Assembly: GCF_014652795.1 (NCBI RefSeq)
Contig: NZ_BMZM01000003.1
Location: 496,001 to 560,000, forward strand
Source of the DNA: Kushneria pakistanensis
GTDB taxonomy: Bacteria; Pseudomonadota; Gammaproteobacteria; Pseudomonadales; Halomonadaceae
Direction of reading: 5' to 3'
Length of the DNA stretch: 64,000 nt
Position 1 is the stretch's first letter, and every line of letters begins with the position of its first letter. The position numbers were made by a program, and so were the translations under genes. Shown here in pieces: positions 19,749 to 28,988 of the stretch. Below the pieces are notes generated by a model. That model did not search any database. It saw nothing but the letters and a program-made list of their open reading frames with translations, and was not told the origin of the DNA.

Positions 19749-20948
19749 ATGAACAAGGTTCTGATTATTGGCGCCGGTGGCGTCGGTGGCGTTGTTACCC
19801 ACAAGTGTGCGCAGCATCCTGAAGTGTTTGGCGAGATCTGCCTTGCCAGCCGCAACGAGGCCAAGTGCAGGGCAATCGCCGATCAGCTCTCGCGTCCCAT
19901 TCAGACCGCGCAGGTCGATGCCGATGACGTCGAAGCACTGGTCGCCCTGATTGAGTCCTTCAAGCCGGATGTCCTGATCCATGTGGCCCTGCCCTATCAG
20001 GATCTGACCATCATGGAAGCCTGCCTGCGTACCGGTGTGCCCTATCTGGACACGGCCAACTATGAGCATCCCGATGAGGCGAAGTTCGAGTACAAGGAGC
20101 AGTGGGCCTTCCAGGATCGCTACAAGGACGCTGGCAACATGGCCACGCTCGGCTGCGGCTTTGACCCGGGCATGACCAATATCTACTGCGCCTATGGCCA
20201 GAAGAACCTGTTTGACGAGATCCACCGCATCGACATCCTCGATGCCAACGGTGGCGATCACGGCTACCCCTTTGCGACCAACTTCAACCCGGAGATCAAC
20301 ATTCGCGAGATCACCGCGAACGGTCGCTACTGGGAGAAGGGCGAGTGGGTTGAAACCGCGCCGCTGGCGGAAAAGCGCACGTTCGACTTCGACGGTATCG
20401 GCGAAAAGGACATGTACCTGCTCTACCACGAAGAGCTGGAATCGCTGGCACAGAACATCAAGGGCATCGAGCGCATCCGCTTCTGGATGACCTTTTCCGA
20501 GAAGTACATCACGCATCTGAAGGTGCTGGAAAACGTCGGTATGACCAGCATCGAGCCGATCAACGTCAACGGCTGCGAGGTCTCGCCGCTGCAGTTTCTG
20601 AAGTCCGTGCTGCCGGATCCGGCATCGCTTGGCCCGCGTACGAAAGGCAAGACCAACATCGGCGTCATTCTCGATGGCATCAAGGATGGCAAGCGTCGCA
20701 AGGTGTATATCTACAACATCTGCGATCACGAAAAGTGCTACGCCGAAGTCCAGTCCCAGGCAATCTCCTACACCACCGGTGTACCGGCGGTGACCGGCGC
20801 CATGCTGATGCTGGAAGGCATCTGGAAGGGCGAGGGCGTATTCAACGTCGAGCAGCTTGATCCGAACCCCTTCATGGAGCGCATTGGTGACATGGGCCTG
20901 CCGTGGCAGATGGTCGAGCTCGACCCCGACCATGATCCGCTGGGCTGA
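19749..20948 (+). CDS. Carboxynorspermidine/carboxyspermidine dehydrogenase
   Basis: Saccharopine-dehydrogenase-like reductase that condenses aspartate semialdehyde with diaminopropane or putrescine and reduces the Schiff base with NADPH to carboxy(nor)spermidine. The N-terminal Rossmann motif is VLIIGAGGVGGVV. Family segments include DTANYEHPDEAKFEYKEQWA, LGCGFDPGMTNIYCAYG and the TTGVPAVTGAMLMLEG stretch. The length of 399 is usual. It is six bases from nspC, the dedicated partner decarboxylase, which secures the assignment over lysine metabolism. Whether the triamine made is spermidine or norspermidine cannot be decided from sequence. Confidence 0.93.
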   Translation: MNKVLIIGAGGVGGVVTHKCAQHPEVFGEICLASRNEAKCRAIADQLSRPIQTAQVDADDVEALVALIESFKPDVLIHVALPYQDLTIMEACLRTGVPYLDTANYEHPDEAKFEYKEQWAFQDRYKDAGNMATLGCGFDPGMTNIYCAYGQKNLFDEIHRIDILDANGGDHGYPFATNFNPEINIREITANGRYWEKGEWVETAPLAEKRTFDFDGIGEKDMYLLYHEELESLAQNIKGIERIRFWMTFSEKYITHLKVLENVGMTSIEPINVNGCEVSPLQFLKSVLPDPASLGPRTKGKTNIGVILDGIKDGKRRKVYIYNICDHEKCYAEVQSQAISYTTGVPAVTGAMLMLEGIWKGEGVFNVEQLDPNPFMERIGDMGLPWQMVELDPDHDPLG

Positions 20949-20954
20949 GCGCTG

Positions 20955-22112
20955 ATGACAGATAACCGCATCGACTTCGATATCCACGCCTGCCCGTCTC
21001 CGGCCTATGTGGTCGATGATGCGCTGCTCAGGCGCAATCTCGAGCGGCTTGGCCAGGTGCAACAGGACAGCGGGGCGAAAATCCTGCTGGCGCTGAAGGG
21101 CTTTGCCCTGTGGGACAGCTTCCCGCTGGTGCGCCAGTACCTGGTGGGCACCACCGCCAGCGGACAGGATGAAGCGCGTCTGGGGGCCGAGACCTTTGGC
21201 GGCGAGGTGCATGTCTACTCGCCGGCCTTTACCGAGGCCGAAATGGCGGAAGTACTGCGCTACGCCGATCATCTGAGCTTCAACTCCCCTGGTCAGTGGC
21301 GGCGTCATCGTGACACGGTCGCGGCATCGCCGCGGCGCCCCTCCTGCGGGCTGCGGGTCAACCCTGAGCACTCCACCGGGGCGGTGGCACTGTATGACCC
21401 CTGTGCGGCGGGCTCCCGGCTGGGCACTCGCACGGCGGATATTTCCCCGGGCGATCTCGACGGCCTTGAGGGGCTTCACTTTCACACCCTGTGTGAGCAA
21501 AACAGTGACGCCCTGGAAGAGACGCTGGCGGCGTTCGAGGAGAAGTTCGGGCAGTATCTGAATGGGATGCGCTGGGTCAACTTTGGCGGTGGCCATCACA
21601 TCACCCGGGAGGATTACGATGTGGCGCGGCTGGTACGCGTGATTCGTGACTTCCGCGCGCGCTATCCGCATCTCGAGGTCTATCTGGAGCCGGGCGAGGC
21701 GATTGCGCTCAATACCGGCTATCTGATCGCCACCGTGCTGGATATCGTCGACAACAACGGACCGATCGCGATTCTCGACACCTCGGCCACGGCACATATG
21801 CCGGACGTGCTGGAGATGCCGTATCGGCCCGAGATCATCGGCGCCGGCCATCCGGGTGAGAAGGCCCACACCTATCGCCTCGGCGGCATGACCTGTCTGG
21901 CGGGTGACGTCATCGGGGACTATGCCTTTGATGCACCGCTTGAGATCGGCGACCGGCTGGTCTTTACCGACATGGCGCACTACACCATGGTCAAGACCAC
22001 CACCTTCAACGGCATTCGTCTGCCCTCGATCTGCCGGATCGATGAAAAAAGCCGTGATATTCGAACGGTCAGAACCTTTGGCTACGTTGACTACATGCAG
22101 CGCCTGAGCTGA
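20955..22112 (+). CDS. nspC: Carboxynorspermidine decarboxylase
   Basis: PLP-dependent alanine-racemase-fold decarboxylase releasing CO2 from carboxy(nor)spermidine to give (nor)spermidine. Marks are CPSPAYVVDDALL at the N-terminus, ILLALKGFALW with the PLP lysine, the LGTRTADI region, GLHFHTLCEQNSDALEETL, NFGGGHHITREDYD and LEPGEAIALNTGYL. The length of 385 fits the family. It is followed closely by a strong terminator, closing a two-gene operon that replaces the S-adenosylmethionine-dependent SpeE/SpeD route in many bacteria. The orthologue in Vibrio affects biofilm formation. Confidence 0.95.
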   Translation: MTDNRIDFDIHACPSPAYVVDDALLRRNLERLGQVQQDSGAKILLALKGFALWDSFPLVRQYLVGTTASGQDEARLGAETFGGEVHVYSPAFTEAEMAEVLRYADHLSFNSPGQWRRHRDTVAASPRRPSCGLRVNPEHSTGAVALYDPCAAGSRLGTRTADISPGDLDGLEGLHFHTLCEQNSDALEETLAAFEEKFGQYLNGMRWVNFGGGHHITREDYDVARLVRVIRDFRARYPHLEVYLEPGEAIALNTGYLIATVLDIVDNNGPIAILDTSATAHMPDVLEMPYRPEIIGAGHPGEKAHTYRLGGMTCLAGDVIGDYAFDAPLEIGDRLVFTDMAHYTMVKTTTFNGIRLPSICRIDEKSRDIRTVRTFGYVDYMQRLS

Positions 22113-22138
22113 TCAGCGCGCTGTCATGGCCAGACCCG

Positions 22139-22166
22139 AACGCCCCGCACCCGCGGGGCGTTTTTT
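22139..22166 (+). terminator. Rho-independent terminator of the polyamine operon
   Basis: Stem AACGCCCCGC / GCGGGGCG(TT) with a short loop and six T. Confidence 0.92.
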
Positions 22167-22267
22167 ATGGAGCAGGCGAGACGACGCAACAGGTGTAAAG
22201 GCGCTTTATCAGGACTGGTGCCACACTGGATCATGGATACTCCATGACACAGGGAATGTGGCTTCTC

Positions 22268-23455
22268 ATGACAAGACCCATCAGTTTCTTCGTGCACCAC
22301 CAGGGGCGCGGTCATGCCCGACGTACCATGGCGATCATTCGCGAGTTTTCTCCCGAGCGCCCGGTCAGCGTGATGACCGCCGACCCGTCACTGTTTGACG
22401 GCTTTGAGCGTGATATCGAGCTGATCGCGCTGCCCAACATGATCGGTGCCGATGTGCCCACCCAGGCGCTTTTTGATCAGCCGACACCATCTGTCATGCA
22501 CTGCGTACCGATGGGTGTGGTCGAGATGCGCCAGACCATGCGCCGCATTCTCGATCATCTGGATGATATCGATGCCGGACTTTTCGTGATCGATGTGTCG
22601 GCGGAGCTGGCGCTGCTGTCGCGGGTGGCCAGTATCCCGGCGGTCAAGATACGCATGCATGGTGATCGCAACGACCCGGGGCATCTGGGCGCCTATGAAG
22701 CCTGTGTGGGCATGCTGGCGCCCTATGATGTGCGCCTTGAGCAGGCGGACTATCCGGATCATCTGCGTGACAAGACCTTCTACAGCGGTGGGCTGTGTAC
22801 CACGGCCGCGAAGGTGCCCACGCGTGAGGAGGCACGTGCCCGACTCGGGCTCGATCCGGACCGGGAAATCGTGGTCGCCCTGACCGGCGGTGGTGGGGCA
22901 GGCACACCCTATGCGCCGTTGACCGTGGCGGCCCGCGCTGCGCCGCAGACCCTGTTTCTGACCATCGGACCGCTGCATCTGGAAGGCCACGAGACCGATT
23001 TTGCCAATCTCATCAACTGCGGCTGGGTCGATAACGTGGTCGACTACATCGTGGCCTGCGACATCGTCATCGCCTCGGCCGGGGATAACACGGTGCATGA
23101 GGTGGCCATGCTGGAGCGGCCCTACATCTGCGCCCCGGAGTGGCGCTACTTCGGTGAGCAGGCCCGCAAGGCCGAGTGCCTGGCCGGGCTGGGTGCGGCG
23201 GTCAACATGACGCACTGGCCGTCCGATTTTGCCGGCTGGCAGGACGTGCTGGCCCGTGCCCGCGCGCTGGATGTCCAGACGCTTGCCGAGCTGTACGCGC
23301 CTGATGCCGCGCGGCGGGCGGCGCAGTGGCTGGAAGCCTGCGTGGATCGTCTCTGGGAAGGCGCCCCGGAATCCGGCATTGAACACGTGCCATCGGAGGC
23401 GGCCACCCTGCCGGAGGATCAGCGACCGGTGGCCAACGATCTGTATCAGCAGTAA
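22268..23455 (+). CDS. GT-B fold glycosyltransferase (MurG/GT28-like)
   Basis: Probable nucleotide-sugar-dependent glycosyltransferase. The N-terminus FFVHHQGRGHARRTMAIIREF has the glycine-rich HxxGxGH loop of MurG-like enzymes, and the C-terminal half has VVALTGGGGAGTPYAP and SAGDNTVHEVAMLERPYICAPE, matching the GT28 donor-site pattern. No signal peptide is seen, so it is cytoplasmic or peripheral. I use ATG 22268; in-frame ATGs at 22244 and 22256 are possible, and 22244 lies in a palindrome (TCATGGA-TAC-TCCATGA, 22231-22247). Its last 10 bases overlap the convergent GT2 gene. Substrates are unknown. Confidence 0.8.
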   Translation: MTRPISFFVHHQGRGHARRTMAIIREFSPERPVSVMTADPSLFDGFERDIELIALPNMIGADVPTQALFDQPTPSVMHCVPMGVVEMRQTMRRILDHLDDIDAGLFVIDVSAELALLSRVASIPAVKIRMHGDRNDPGHLGAYEACVGMLAPYDVRLEQADYPDHLRDKTFYSGGLCTTAAKVPTREEARARLGLDPDREIVVALTGGGGAGTPYAPLTVAARAAPQTLFLTIGPLHLEGHETDFANLINCGWVDNVVDYIVACDIVIASAGDNTVHEVAMLERPYICAPEWRYFGEQARKAECLAGLGAAVNMTHWPSDFAGWQDVLARARALDVQTLAELYAPDAARRAAQWLEACVDRLWEGAPESGIEHVPSEAATLPEDQRPVANDLYQQ

Positions 23456-24348
23456 CGCGCACTCGACGGCAGCCGCGCGTCATCGATCTCCTGCTCGGTC
23501 GGCGCGCGCAGCACCTTGATGTCATCGGCCTCGGGTGACCAGTCGATCACACCGGCATCGCGAAACTGCCCCAGCCAGTAGTCCATGCACCAGTGCCCCC
23601 AGCGCGCATGAAAGCGCCGGGCATTGGCCACGATCGCCTCAAGATGGGGATAGGGCGGGGCGTGCAGCGGATGATGCTGATGCCAGGCCAGCGCCCCGCC
23701 CAGCCAGTAAAGCGGAATCTCGGCAGCCGCCAGTCGCCAGGCATAGTCGGTCTCCTCACCGCCATAGCCCACGTAGCCCTCATCCATGCCGCCGGCGCGC
23801 CAGTGATCGGTGCGCATCAGCGCAAAGGAGAGCCCCCAGAGCTGACCGTGATCGGCCTCATGACGCATTTCGTGTGGCGAAAGCGCTGGGCGCGCCGGAT
23901 GGCGCTCGCCCAGCTGGGTCAGGCGCTCAAGATCCATATCGCCACCGTCGTGGCCGTTTTTACTGTCATGATCACCGCGATAGCGTACGGCATCCGCCGG
24001 CAGATAATGGACCTCACCGATGTAGAGCGCGGCTTTGGTCTGCAATGCCTCATGGTAGCGTTTGATCAGCCCGGGCGAGGCAATGCAGTCCACATCGAGA
24101 AAAACCAGTGCCTCGAAGCTGGCGGCCTCGACGGCGGCGTTACGGGCCCGGGCCAGCGGCAGGGCATCGCCTTCCACCATGACGTGCTGAACGGGGAAGG
24201 ACGTCTCGGGAAGGTCGCACTCCCGCGTGGACTGCATCCAGGCAATCACCAGTTCATCGGGGCGCTGCTGTTGGGCCTCGAGACTTCGCATCAGATTGAC
24301 GAGGTGATCGCGCCGGTGGCGCACCAGAGTCAGAACGCTGAGTTTCAT
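23446..24348 (-). CDS. Family 2 glycosyltransferase
   Basis: GT-A fold transferase, 300 residues. N-terminal LSVLTLVRHRRDHLVNLMRSL and the metal-binding FLDVDCIASPG (DxD) are typical of GT2. The C-terminal GGMDEGYVGYGGEETDYAWRL is the galactosyltransferase-type acceptor motif. It starts in a 4-bp ATGA overlap with the end of the sucrose-phosphate-synthase-like gene, so the two are translationally coupled. It ends overlapping the convergent GT-B gene. No transmembrane segment is seen, so a soluble acceptor is plausible. The true acceptor is unknown. Confidence 0.85.
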   Translation of the reverse strand: MKLSVLTLVRHRRDHLVNLMRSLEAQQQRPDELVIAWMQSTRECDLPETSFPVQHVMVEGDALPLARARNAAVEAASFEALVFLDVDCIASPGLIKRYHEALQTKAALYIGEVHYLPADAVRYRGDHDSKNGHDGGDMDLERLTQLGERHPARPALSPHEMRHEADHGQLWGLSFALMRTDHWRAGGMDEGYVGYGGEETDYAWRLAAAEIPLYWLGGALAWHQHHPLHAPPYPHLEAIVANARRFHARWGHWCMDYWLGQFRDAGVIDWSPEADDIKVLRAPTEQEIDDARLPSSARYC

Positions 24349-26420
24349 GATGCCAGCTCCTGCTGCTGGAAGTGTTTGACGCCCTCGATGATGCCCAGGG
24401 CATGGGCGGCGCTGGCGGCGTAGACATGGCTCATGCCGGGGGCGGCCAGCAGATCATCGCTGTAGTTGGCCACCACGATCGAGCAGGGGGTCGCGCGCAG
24501 CATGTCCAGGTCATTGCCTGAATCACCGGCCACATACAGCTGCCTTGCCGGGATGTTGAAGCGCTGTCTGACGTGTTCAACGGCCAGCCCCTTGGAGGCA
24601 TTGATGGGCAGAATATCGAAGTAGCGTCCGTGGCTGTGGATGACCGTACAGGCCAGCCCCCGCTGCTGAAGATAGCGCTGCACGCGCGCCGAGAGCCTTG
24701 TGTCGCCGTCGCTGAAATAGCTCAGCTTGTGGCGCCGCTGCTCCAGCGGCCCCTGGGGCGTCAGCCCGGGGAAGTCTTCAAGCGCTCGCGCAATGGCCTC
24801 GCGCTGCCAGTGTTGATCCAGCAGTGCCGACCAGCGCTCATCCTTTTGATAGCGCACGCCGCTGTCATCGAGATAGTGGATCTCGGAGCCCACCGAGGAG
24901 ATGACCAGCTGCGGGTAGACGATACCGGCCTGTTCCAGAATGGACAGGGCGCTATGGAAGCTGCGCCCGGTAGCCACGCCGAAACCGAGCCGCGGCTGGG
25001 CCTGATACCAGGCGTTGAAGGTCTGGATGCCCACCGGGGAGCCGGTCAGGGTGTTATCGATATCGCAGATCAACAGTGCCCGTGGGGGCGTTGTGTCCGT
25101 GTGGGGCCGGCATAGGCGCGCCAGCAGGTCGTGATAGCGCTGGACATGGCGCTGCCAGTCAAAGGCCAGCACCGCCTGATGGCCATGGTCGGCCATGCGC
25201 TGCCAGCGCGCTGGATCATTGAGCAGATCCAGCATCTCGCAGGCCATGCGCTCGGTGTGGCGCGGGTTGATCAATATGCCGTTGCCGCACTGCTCGATGA
25301 TGTCATTGGGGCCGCCGCTGTCGGTGGCCACCAGCGGCAGCCCGGCGGCAGAGGCCTCCAGCAGTGTCAGTCCGAAGGGCTCGTTGAATGCCGGGTTGAT
25401 AAAGATACCGCCGCGCTCGCGCGCCCAGGCATACAGGGCCGGAATATCCTCCTCACGGTGATAACGCGGGTAGGCCACCTGCCCGTAAAGATCGTAATCA
25501 TCGATCAGCTCCAAGAGTTCGCGCAGGTTGTCGGCAAGCTCGGACTCCAGATGATCAATGCGCTCACGCACGCCGGCCACGATCACCAGATTGGCCTTGT
25601 CCCGCAGTGCGGGGCTATTGCCAAAGGCATGCACCAGTGCGGCCAGATTCTTGCGCGTGACCGGGCGGGCAATGGCCAGCAGGGCCGGTTTGTTCGGGTC
25701 GGTGAGAAAGCGCCCCAGCATCGTATCCACACAGGGCGTCGAGGCAGCGTCGGTGAAGGCGCTCAGGTGACTGCCGGGCGGGATGACCCGAATACGACCG
25801 GCATCATAGCCGGGGTAGTCGGCATACTGGACCTCGGCCTCGTCGCGGGAGCTGGCGATGATCAGCCCGGCCTCGCGGATGGCGCGTGCTTCAAAGGCGA
25901 TGCGCCGCATCAGGGTCTGATGCGTGGCGTCGTCCAGCGGTGTCCCGCTCTGTTGCAGGCATTTAAGCTTGCTGCGTCCCAGCGAATGTCCGGTGAATAC
26001 GAAGGGAATCCCCAGGCGCGCCTGCATCTCGGCGGCCACCTCACCGGCATCGGCGTAATGGGCATGCAGGGCGTCCGGCAGTTGTGGCTGCCTTCTCAGC
26101 CACTGCTCGAAGGCGTCCATGAAGGAAGGCAGCTCCTGATAAAGCTGCTCCTTGGGCAGATAACCCGGATGATCGGTCGCCAGACGTACCAGCGAGACCC
26201 TGTCGCTCAGTACTTCCTGCGGGCAGGTGTAATCGACATGGCTGAAATCACTGTCGAAGGCGCGCGTGATCAGCGTGATGCGATCGATGGCCGGGTCCTG
26301 CTCGGAGGCCTCTACCAGCTCCAGCAGATATCGAATATGGCCTCCGGTGTCAGCAGTGATGCCATACTCGATATCGCTGCCCCGCAGGCAGCCCTGTAAC
26401 GCCACATGTACGATATGCAT
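24345..26420 (-). CDS. Sucrose-phosphate synthase with C-terminal phosphatase domain
   Basis: Two-domain enzyme. Residues ~1-440 are a GT4 SPS-like transferase (MHIVHVALQGCLRG, TADTGGHIRYLLEL, FTGHSLGRSKLK, and the donor motif EPFGLTLLEASAAGLPLVATD). Residues ~450-691 are a HAD-IIB sucrose-6-phosphate-phosphatase-like domain with DIDNT as nucleophile motif and VAGDSGNDLDML near the end. The likely product is sucrose, a compatible solute, from UDP/ADP-glucose and fructose-6-phosphate; a related glycoside is possible. ATG 26420 has an AAAGGGA ribosome site about ten bases upstream, unlike the ATG at 26453. It is 41 bp from a divergent GT4 gene. Confidence 0.88.
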   Translation of the reverse strand: MHIVHVALQGCLRGSDIEYGITADTGGHIRYLLELVEASEQDPAIDRITLITRAFDSDFSHVDYTCPQEVLSDRVSLVRLATDHPGYLPKEQLYQELPSFMDAFEQWLRRQPQLPDALHAHYADAGEVAAEMQARLGIPFVFTGHSLGRSKLKCLQQSGTPLDDATHQTLMRRIAFEARAIREAGLIIASSRDEAEVQYADYPGYDAGRIRVIPPGSHLSAFTDAASTPCVDTMLGRFLTDPNKPALLAIARPVTRKNLAALVHAFGNSPALRDKANLVIVAGVRERIDHLESELADNLRELLELIDDYDLYGQVAYPRYHREEDIPALYAWARERGGIFINPAFNEPFGLTLLEASAAGLPLVATDSGGPNDIIEQCGNGILINPRHTERMACEMLDLLNDPARWQRMADHGHQAVLAFDWQRHVQRYHDLLARLCRPHTDTTPPRALLICDIDNTLTGSPVGIQTFNAWYQAQPRLGFGVATGRSFHSALSILEQAGIVYPQLVISSVGSEIHYLDDSGVRYQKDERWSALLDQHWQREAIARALEDFPGLTPQGPLEQRRHKLSYFSDGDTRLSARVQRYLQQRGLACTVIHSHGRYFDILPINASKGLAVEHVRQRFNIPARQLYVAGDSGNDLDMLRATPCSIVVANYSDDLLAAPGMSHVYAASAAHALGIIEGVKHFQQQELAS

Positions 26421-26461
26421 GGTGTGAAAATCCCTTTCACTGATATGGAACATTCCCTTTC

Positions 26462-27514
26462 ATGGCCAACAAGGATTGTTTGCGCATTGCCCAGATTGCC
26501 CCGGTCATCTTTCCGGTGCCGCCTGCTGATCATGGCGGCACCGAACGCATCGTCGCTGATCTGACCGAAGCGCTCGTGGCCATGGGCCATGACGTGACCC
26601 TCATCGCGCCTTCCGACAGTCATACGACGGCCCGCCATCTTGCCGCCTCGCCCAGCCTGAGCCTTTTGCAGCAGCACCACGACAATGTTCCGCCGGGTGT
26701 GCCCGGGGTGCTCGAAGCCCTGGCGCTTGAACAGCTGCGCCAGCATCTGGATGACTTTGACGTCATCCACTGTCACGGCGAGTTCTGTCACGCGGCGCTT
26801 CTGGGCGAGCGACGTCGACACAGCCTCACCACCATCCACTGGCGCATCGATGAGCTGGATCGCCAGCTGTTCTTTGCAGGCTTTCCCGATCTGCCGGTGG
26901 CGGCCATCTCCCACGCCCAGGGGGCAGGGATTCCAACGGCCAACCGGCTTGGCACGGTCTATCACGGGCTGGATGCTGACCGCTTTAACCCAGGTAACGG
27001 TGACGGCGGCTATCTGGCCTTCATTGGCCGCATGACGGATCAGAAGCGCCCTGATCGTGCCATTGACGTCGCCCGGGCCACCGGCCATGAACTGCGTCTG
27101 GCCGGCACGGTGGATGTGGGCAACCCTGACTGGTTTGATCAGCATGTGCGTCCCGAGCTCGATGCACACATCCGCTATGTGGGTCCCATCAATGATAGTC
27201 AGAAAGAGACGCTGCTCGGTGGTGCCCGGGCACTTCTTTTTCCCATCGACTGGCCGGAGCCCTTTGGGCTGGTGATGATCGAGGCGATGGCGTGCGGTAC
27301 GCCGGTCATTGCCTGGCGCGGCGGCGCGGTGGCGGAGGTGATCGAGGAGGGCGTGACCGGCTTTGTCGTCGAAAGCCATGAGGAGGCCGTGGCAGCGGTG
27401 GCCCGGCTCGATGAGATCGATCGCGATCGGGTGCGCGCGGTCTTTCTGGAGCGCTTTAGCGCTACCCGCATGGCGCAGGACTACGTGACGCTCTATCGAC
27501 AGCTGCTGGCCTGA
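26462..27514 (+). CDS. Family 4 glycosyltransferase
   Basis: GT-B transferase, 350 residues. The acceptor half opens with LRIAQIAPVIFPVPPADHGGTERIV, and the donor half has FIGRMTDQKRPDRAIDVA and the EX7E motif in PEPFGLVMIEAMACGTPVIA. It is transcribed away from the SPS-like gene across a very short gap, and is followed by a hairpin that belongs to the opposite gene. It might extend or modify the SPS product, but that is inference from proximity only. Confidence 0.85.
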   Translation: MANKDCLRIAQIAPVIFPVPPADHGGTERIVADLTEALVAMGHDVTLIAPSDSHTTARHLAASPSLSLLQQHHDNVPPGVPGVLEALALEQLRQHLDDFDVIHCHGEFCHAALLGERRRHSLTTIHWRIDELDRQLFFAGFPDLPVAAISHAQGAGIPTANRLGTVYHGLDADRFNPGNGDGGYLAFIGRMTDQKRPDRAIDVARATGHELRLAGTVDVGNPDWFDQHVRPELDAHIRYVGPINDSQKETLLGGARALLFPIDWPEPFGLVMIEAMACGTPVIAWRGGAVAEVIEEGVTGFVVESHEEAVAAVARLDEIDRDRVRAVFLERFSATRMAQDYVTLYRQLLA

Positions 27515-27561
27515 GCGCGCTGCTGCAAAAGCGTGATGCAGCAGAAGAGTAATACAGCAGA

Positions 27562-27595
27562 AAATACCCCGGGAGATTCATCAAACCTCCCGGGG
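27562..27595 (-). terminator. Rho-independent terminator of the CynX-like gene
   Basis: Stem CCCCGGGAG / CTCCCGGGG with an 11-base loop. Read on the minus strand it is followed by TATTTT. It lies 14 bp past the transporter stop codon and may also end the convergent GT4 transcript. Confidence 0.8.
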
Positions 27596-27608
27596 CATGA
27601 GCGCCGAA

Positions 27609-28799
27609 TCAGTCGTGCTGCATGACCAGACGATTACGCCCGGCGCCCAGCGCCACGATCATTGCCCCCAGTCCGATCAGGCCCAGCAGGATACCCACCA
27701 CATCCCAGCCGCCGGACCAGTCATGCAACAGCCCGACCAGCAGCGGGCCAAAGGCGGCCAGCACGTAGCCAAAGCCTTGCGCCATGCCGGAAAGTTCCGA
27801 AGCGGTATCGGCATCCGGGGCACGCAGTGCCAGAAGCGTCAGCGCCATGCTGAACGTACCGCCCTGGCCCAGTCCCAGAATCACGATCCACAGCCACAGG
27901 CTCTGTGTGGGGGCATACAGACAGCCCGCCAGACCACACAGGGTCAGCAGCATGACACCAATCAGCACGGCGCGCTGATCCTTCATCCGACTGCCGAGCA
28001 GCGGCGCCAGAATGGCCGTAATGACCTGACACAGAATCGACACCGACAGCGCAAGCCCCGCCGTCACCGGGGCCACGCCACGGTCCTGCAGGATGGTCGG
28101 CAGCCAGCCAAACACCGTATAGGCCAGCGATGACTGCAGGCCCATGAACAGCGTTACCTGCCAGGCCAGGGCATTGCGATACAGCGGATGGCGACCCGTG
28201 GGGCGCACGCGTGCGGCGTGGACAACACGAAGCTGGGGAATCCATACCAGTGCGGCAATCACCGCCGGCACCAGCCAGAAGGCAAGTGAGGGCTGCCACT
28301 GCTCACCAAAGGCCTGGCGCAGCGGCTCGGTGGCGCCGGCCGCCATCGAGGCGCCCAGGTTGAGCGCTACGGTATAAAGCCCCGTCATGAGGCTGACCCG
28401 GGTGGGGAAGTCGCGCTTGACGATCCCCGGCAGCAGCACGTTCATGATGCCGATACACGCACCGGCCAGCGCCGTAAAGATGAAAAGTCCCAGCGTACTG
28501 GTGAAGGGGCGCACCAAAAGCGTTACGGCCAGCAGAATCAGGATGATGAAGATGGTGCGCTCGGGGCCGATGCGTCGCGCCATGCGCGGTGCCAGCGGGG
28601 CAGCCAGCCCCAGACAGACCACCGGCAGTGTGGTCAGCACGCCCTGAGCGGCCGGCGACAGCGACAGTCCCTCGGCGATATTTTTCAGCACCGGAGAGAC
28701 GCTGGTCAGCGCCGGTCGCAGGTTGATGGCCACCAGCAAAAGCCCCACCAGCGCAAGCGCTCCCTGATACCCCTTTTTTGTGAAGCTTGCAGATGACAT
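27609..28799 (-). CDS. MFS transporter, CynX/NimT family
   Basis: Twelve-helix major facilitator, 396 residues. The N-terminal LALVGLLLVAINLRPALTSVSPVL is the CynX/YycB family signature, and hydrophobic segments recur evenly to the C-terminus. Known members carry cyanate or 2-nitroimidazole. No cyanase or carbonic anhydrase gene is adjacent, so cyanate transport is not supported by context. The ATG at 28799 has an AAAGGGA ribosome site. It is separated from the upstream HAD gene by a terminator, so it is monocistronic. Confidence 0.85.
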   Translation of the reverse strand: MSSASFTKKGYQGALALVGLLLVAINLRPALTSVSPVLKNIAEGLSLSPAAQGVLTTLPVVCLGLAAPLAPRMARRIGPERTIFIILILLAVTLLVRPFTSTLGLFIFTALAGACIGIMNVLLPGIVKRDFPTRVSLMTGLYTVALNLGASMAAGATEPLRQAFGEQWQPSLAFWLVPAVIAALVWIPQLRVVHAARVRPTGRHPLYRNALAWQVTLFMGLQSSLAYTVFGWLPTILQDRGVAPVTAGLALSVSILCQVITAILAPLLGSRMKDQRAVLIGVMLLTLCGLAGCLYAPTQSLWLWIVILGLGQGGTFSMALTLLALRAPDADTASELSGMAQGFGYVLAAFGPLLVGLLHDWSGGWDVVGILLGLIGLGAMIVALGAGRNRLVMQHD

Positions 28800-28821
28800 G
28801 CAACGACATTCCCTTTAGAAC

Positions 28822-28845
28822 AAAAAAGTGCCCCATTCTGGGGCA
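28822..28845 (-). terminator. Rho-independent terminator of the HAD phosphatase gene
   Basis: On the minus strand TGCCCC-AGAAT-GGGGCA followed by CTTTTTTG. It lies in the gap between the HAD gene and the transporter gene. Confidence 0.8.
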
Positions 28846-28988
28846 GAGTGTCGCATCAGGATAGCGGCAGCAGCATCGGGTGTCGCCGGTGGACAAATGT
28901 CGTACGCAGTACGGCGCGGCTCTTAACGCCAGGTCTACAGGAAGGCCATGGTGTCGTCCTGTTTCCAGCGTTAAAGGTGCAAGCCTGC

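Noticed and set aside
19548-21980. Very long open frame (about 810 codons) on the minus strand opposite the polyamine genes
   Set aside because: It mirrors two clearly homologous genes, has no ribosome site or family motif, and such long antisense frames are expected in GC-rich coding DNA.
25131-26399. Open frame of 422 codons opposite the SPS-like gene
   Set aside because: The minus-strand reading carries intact GT4 and HAD motifs and a ribosome site; the + reading has none.
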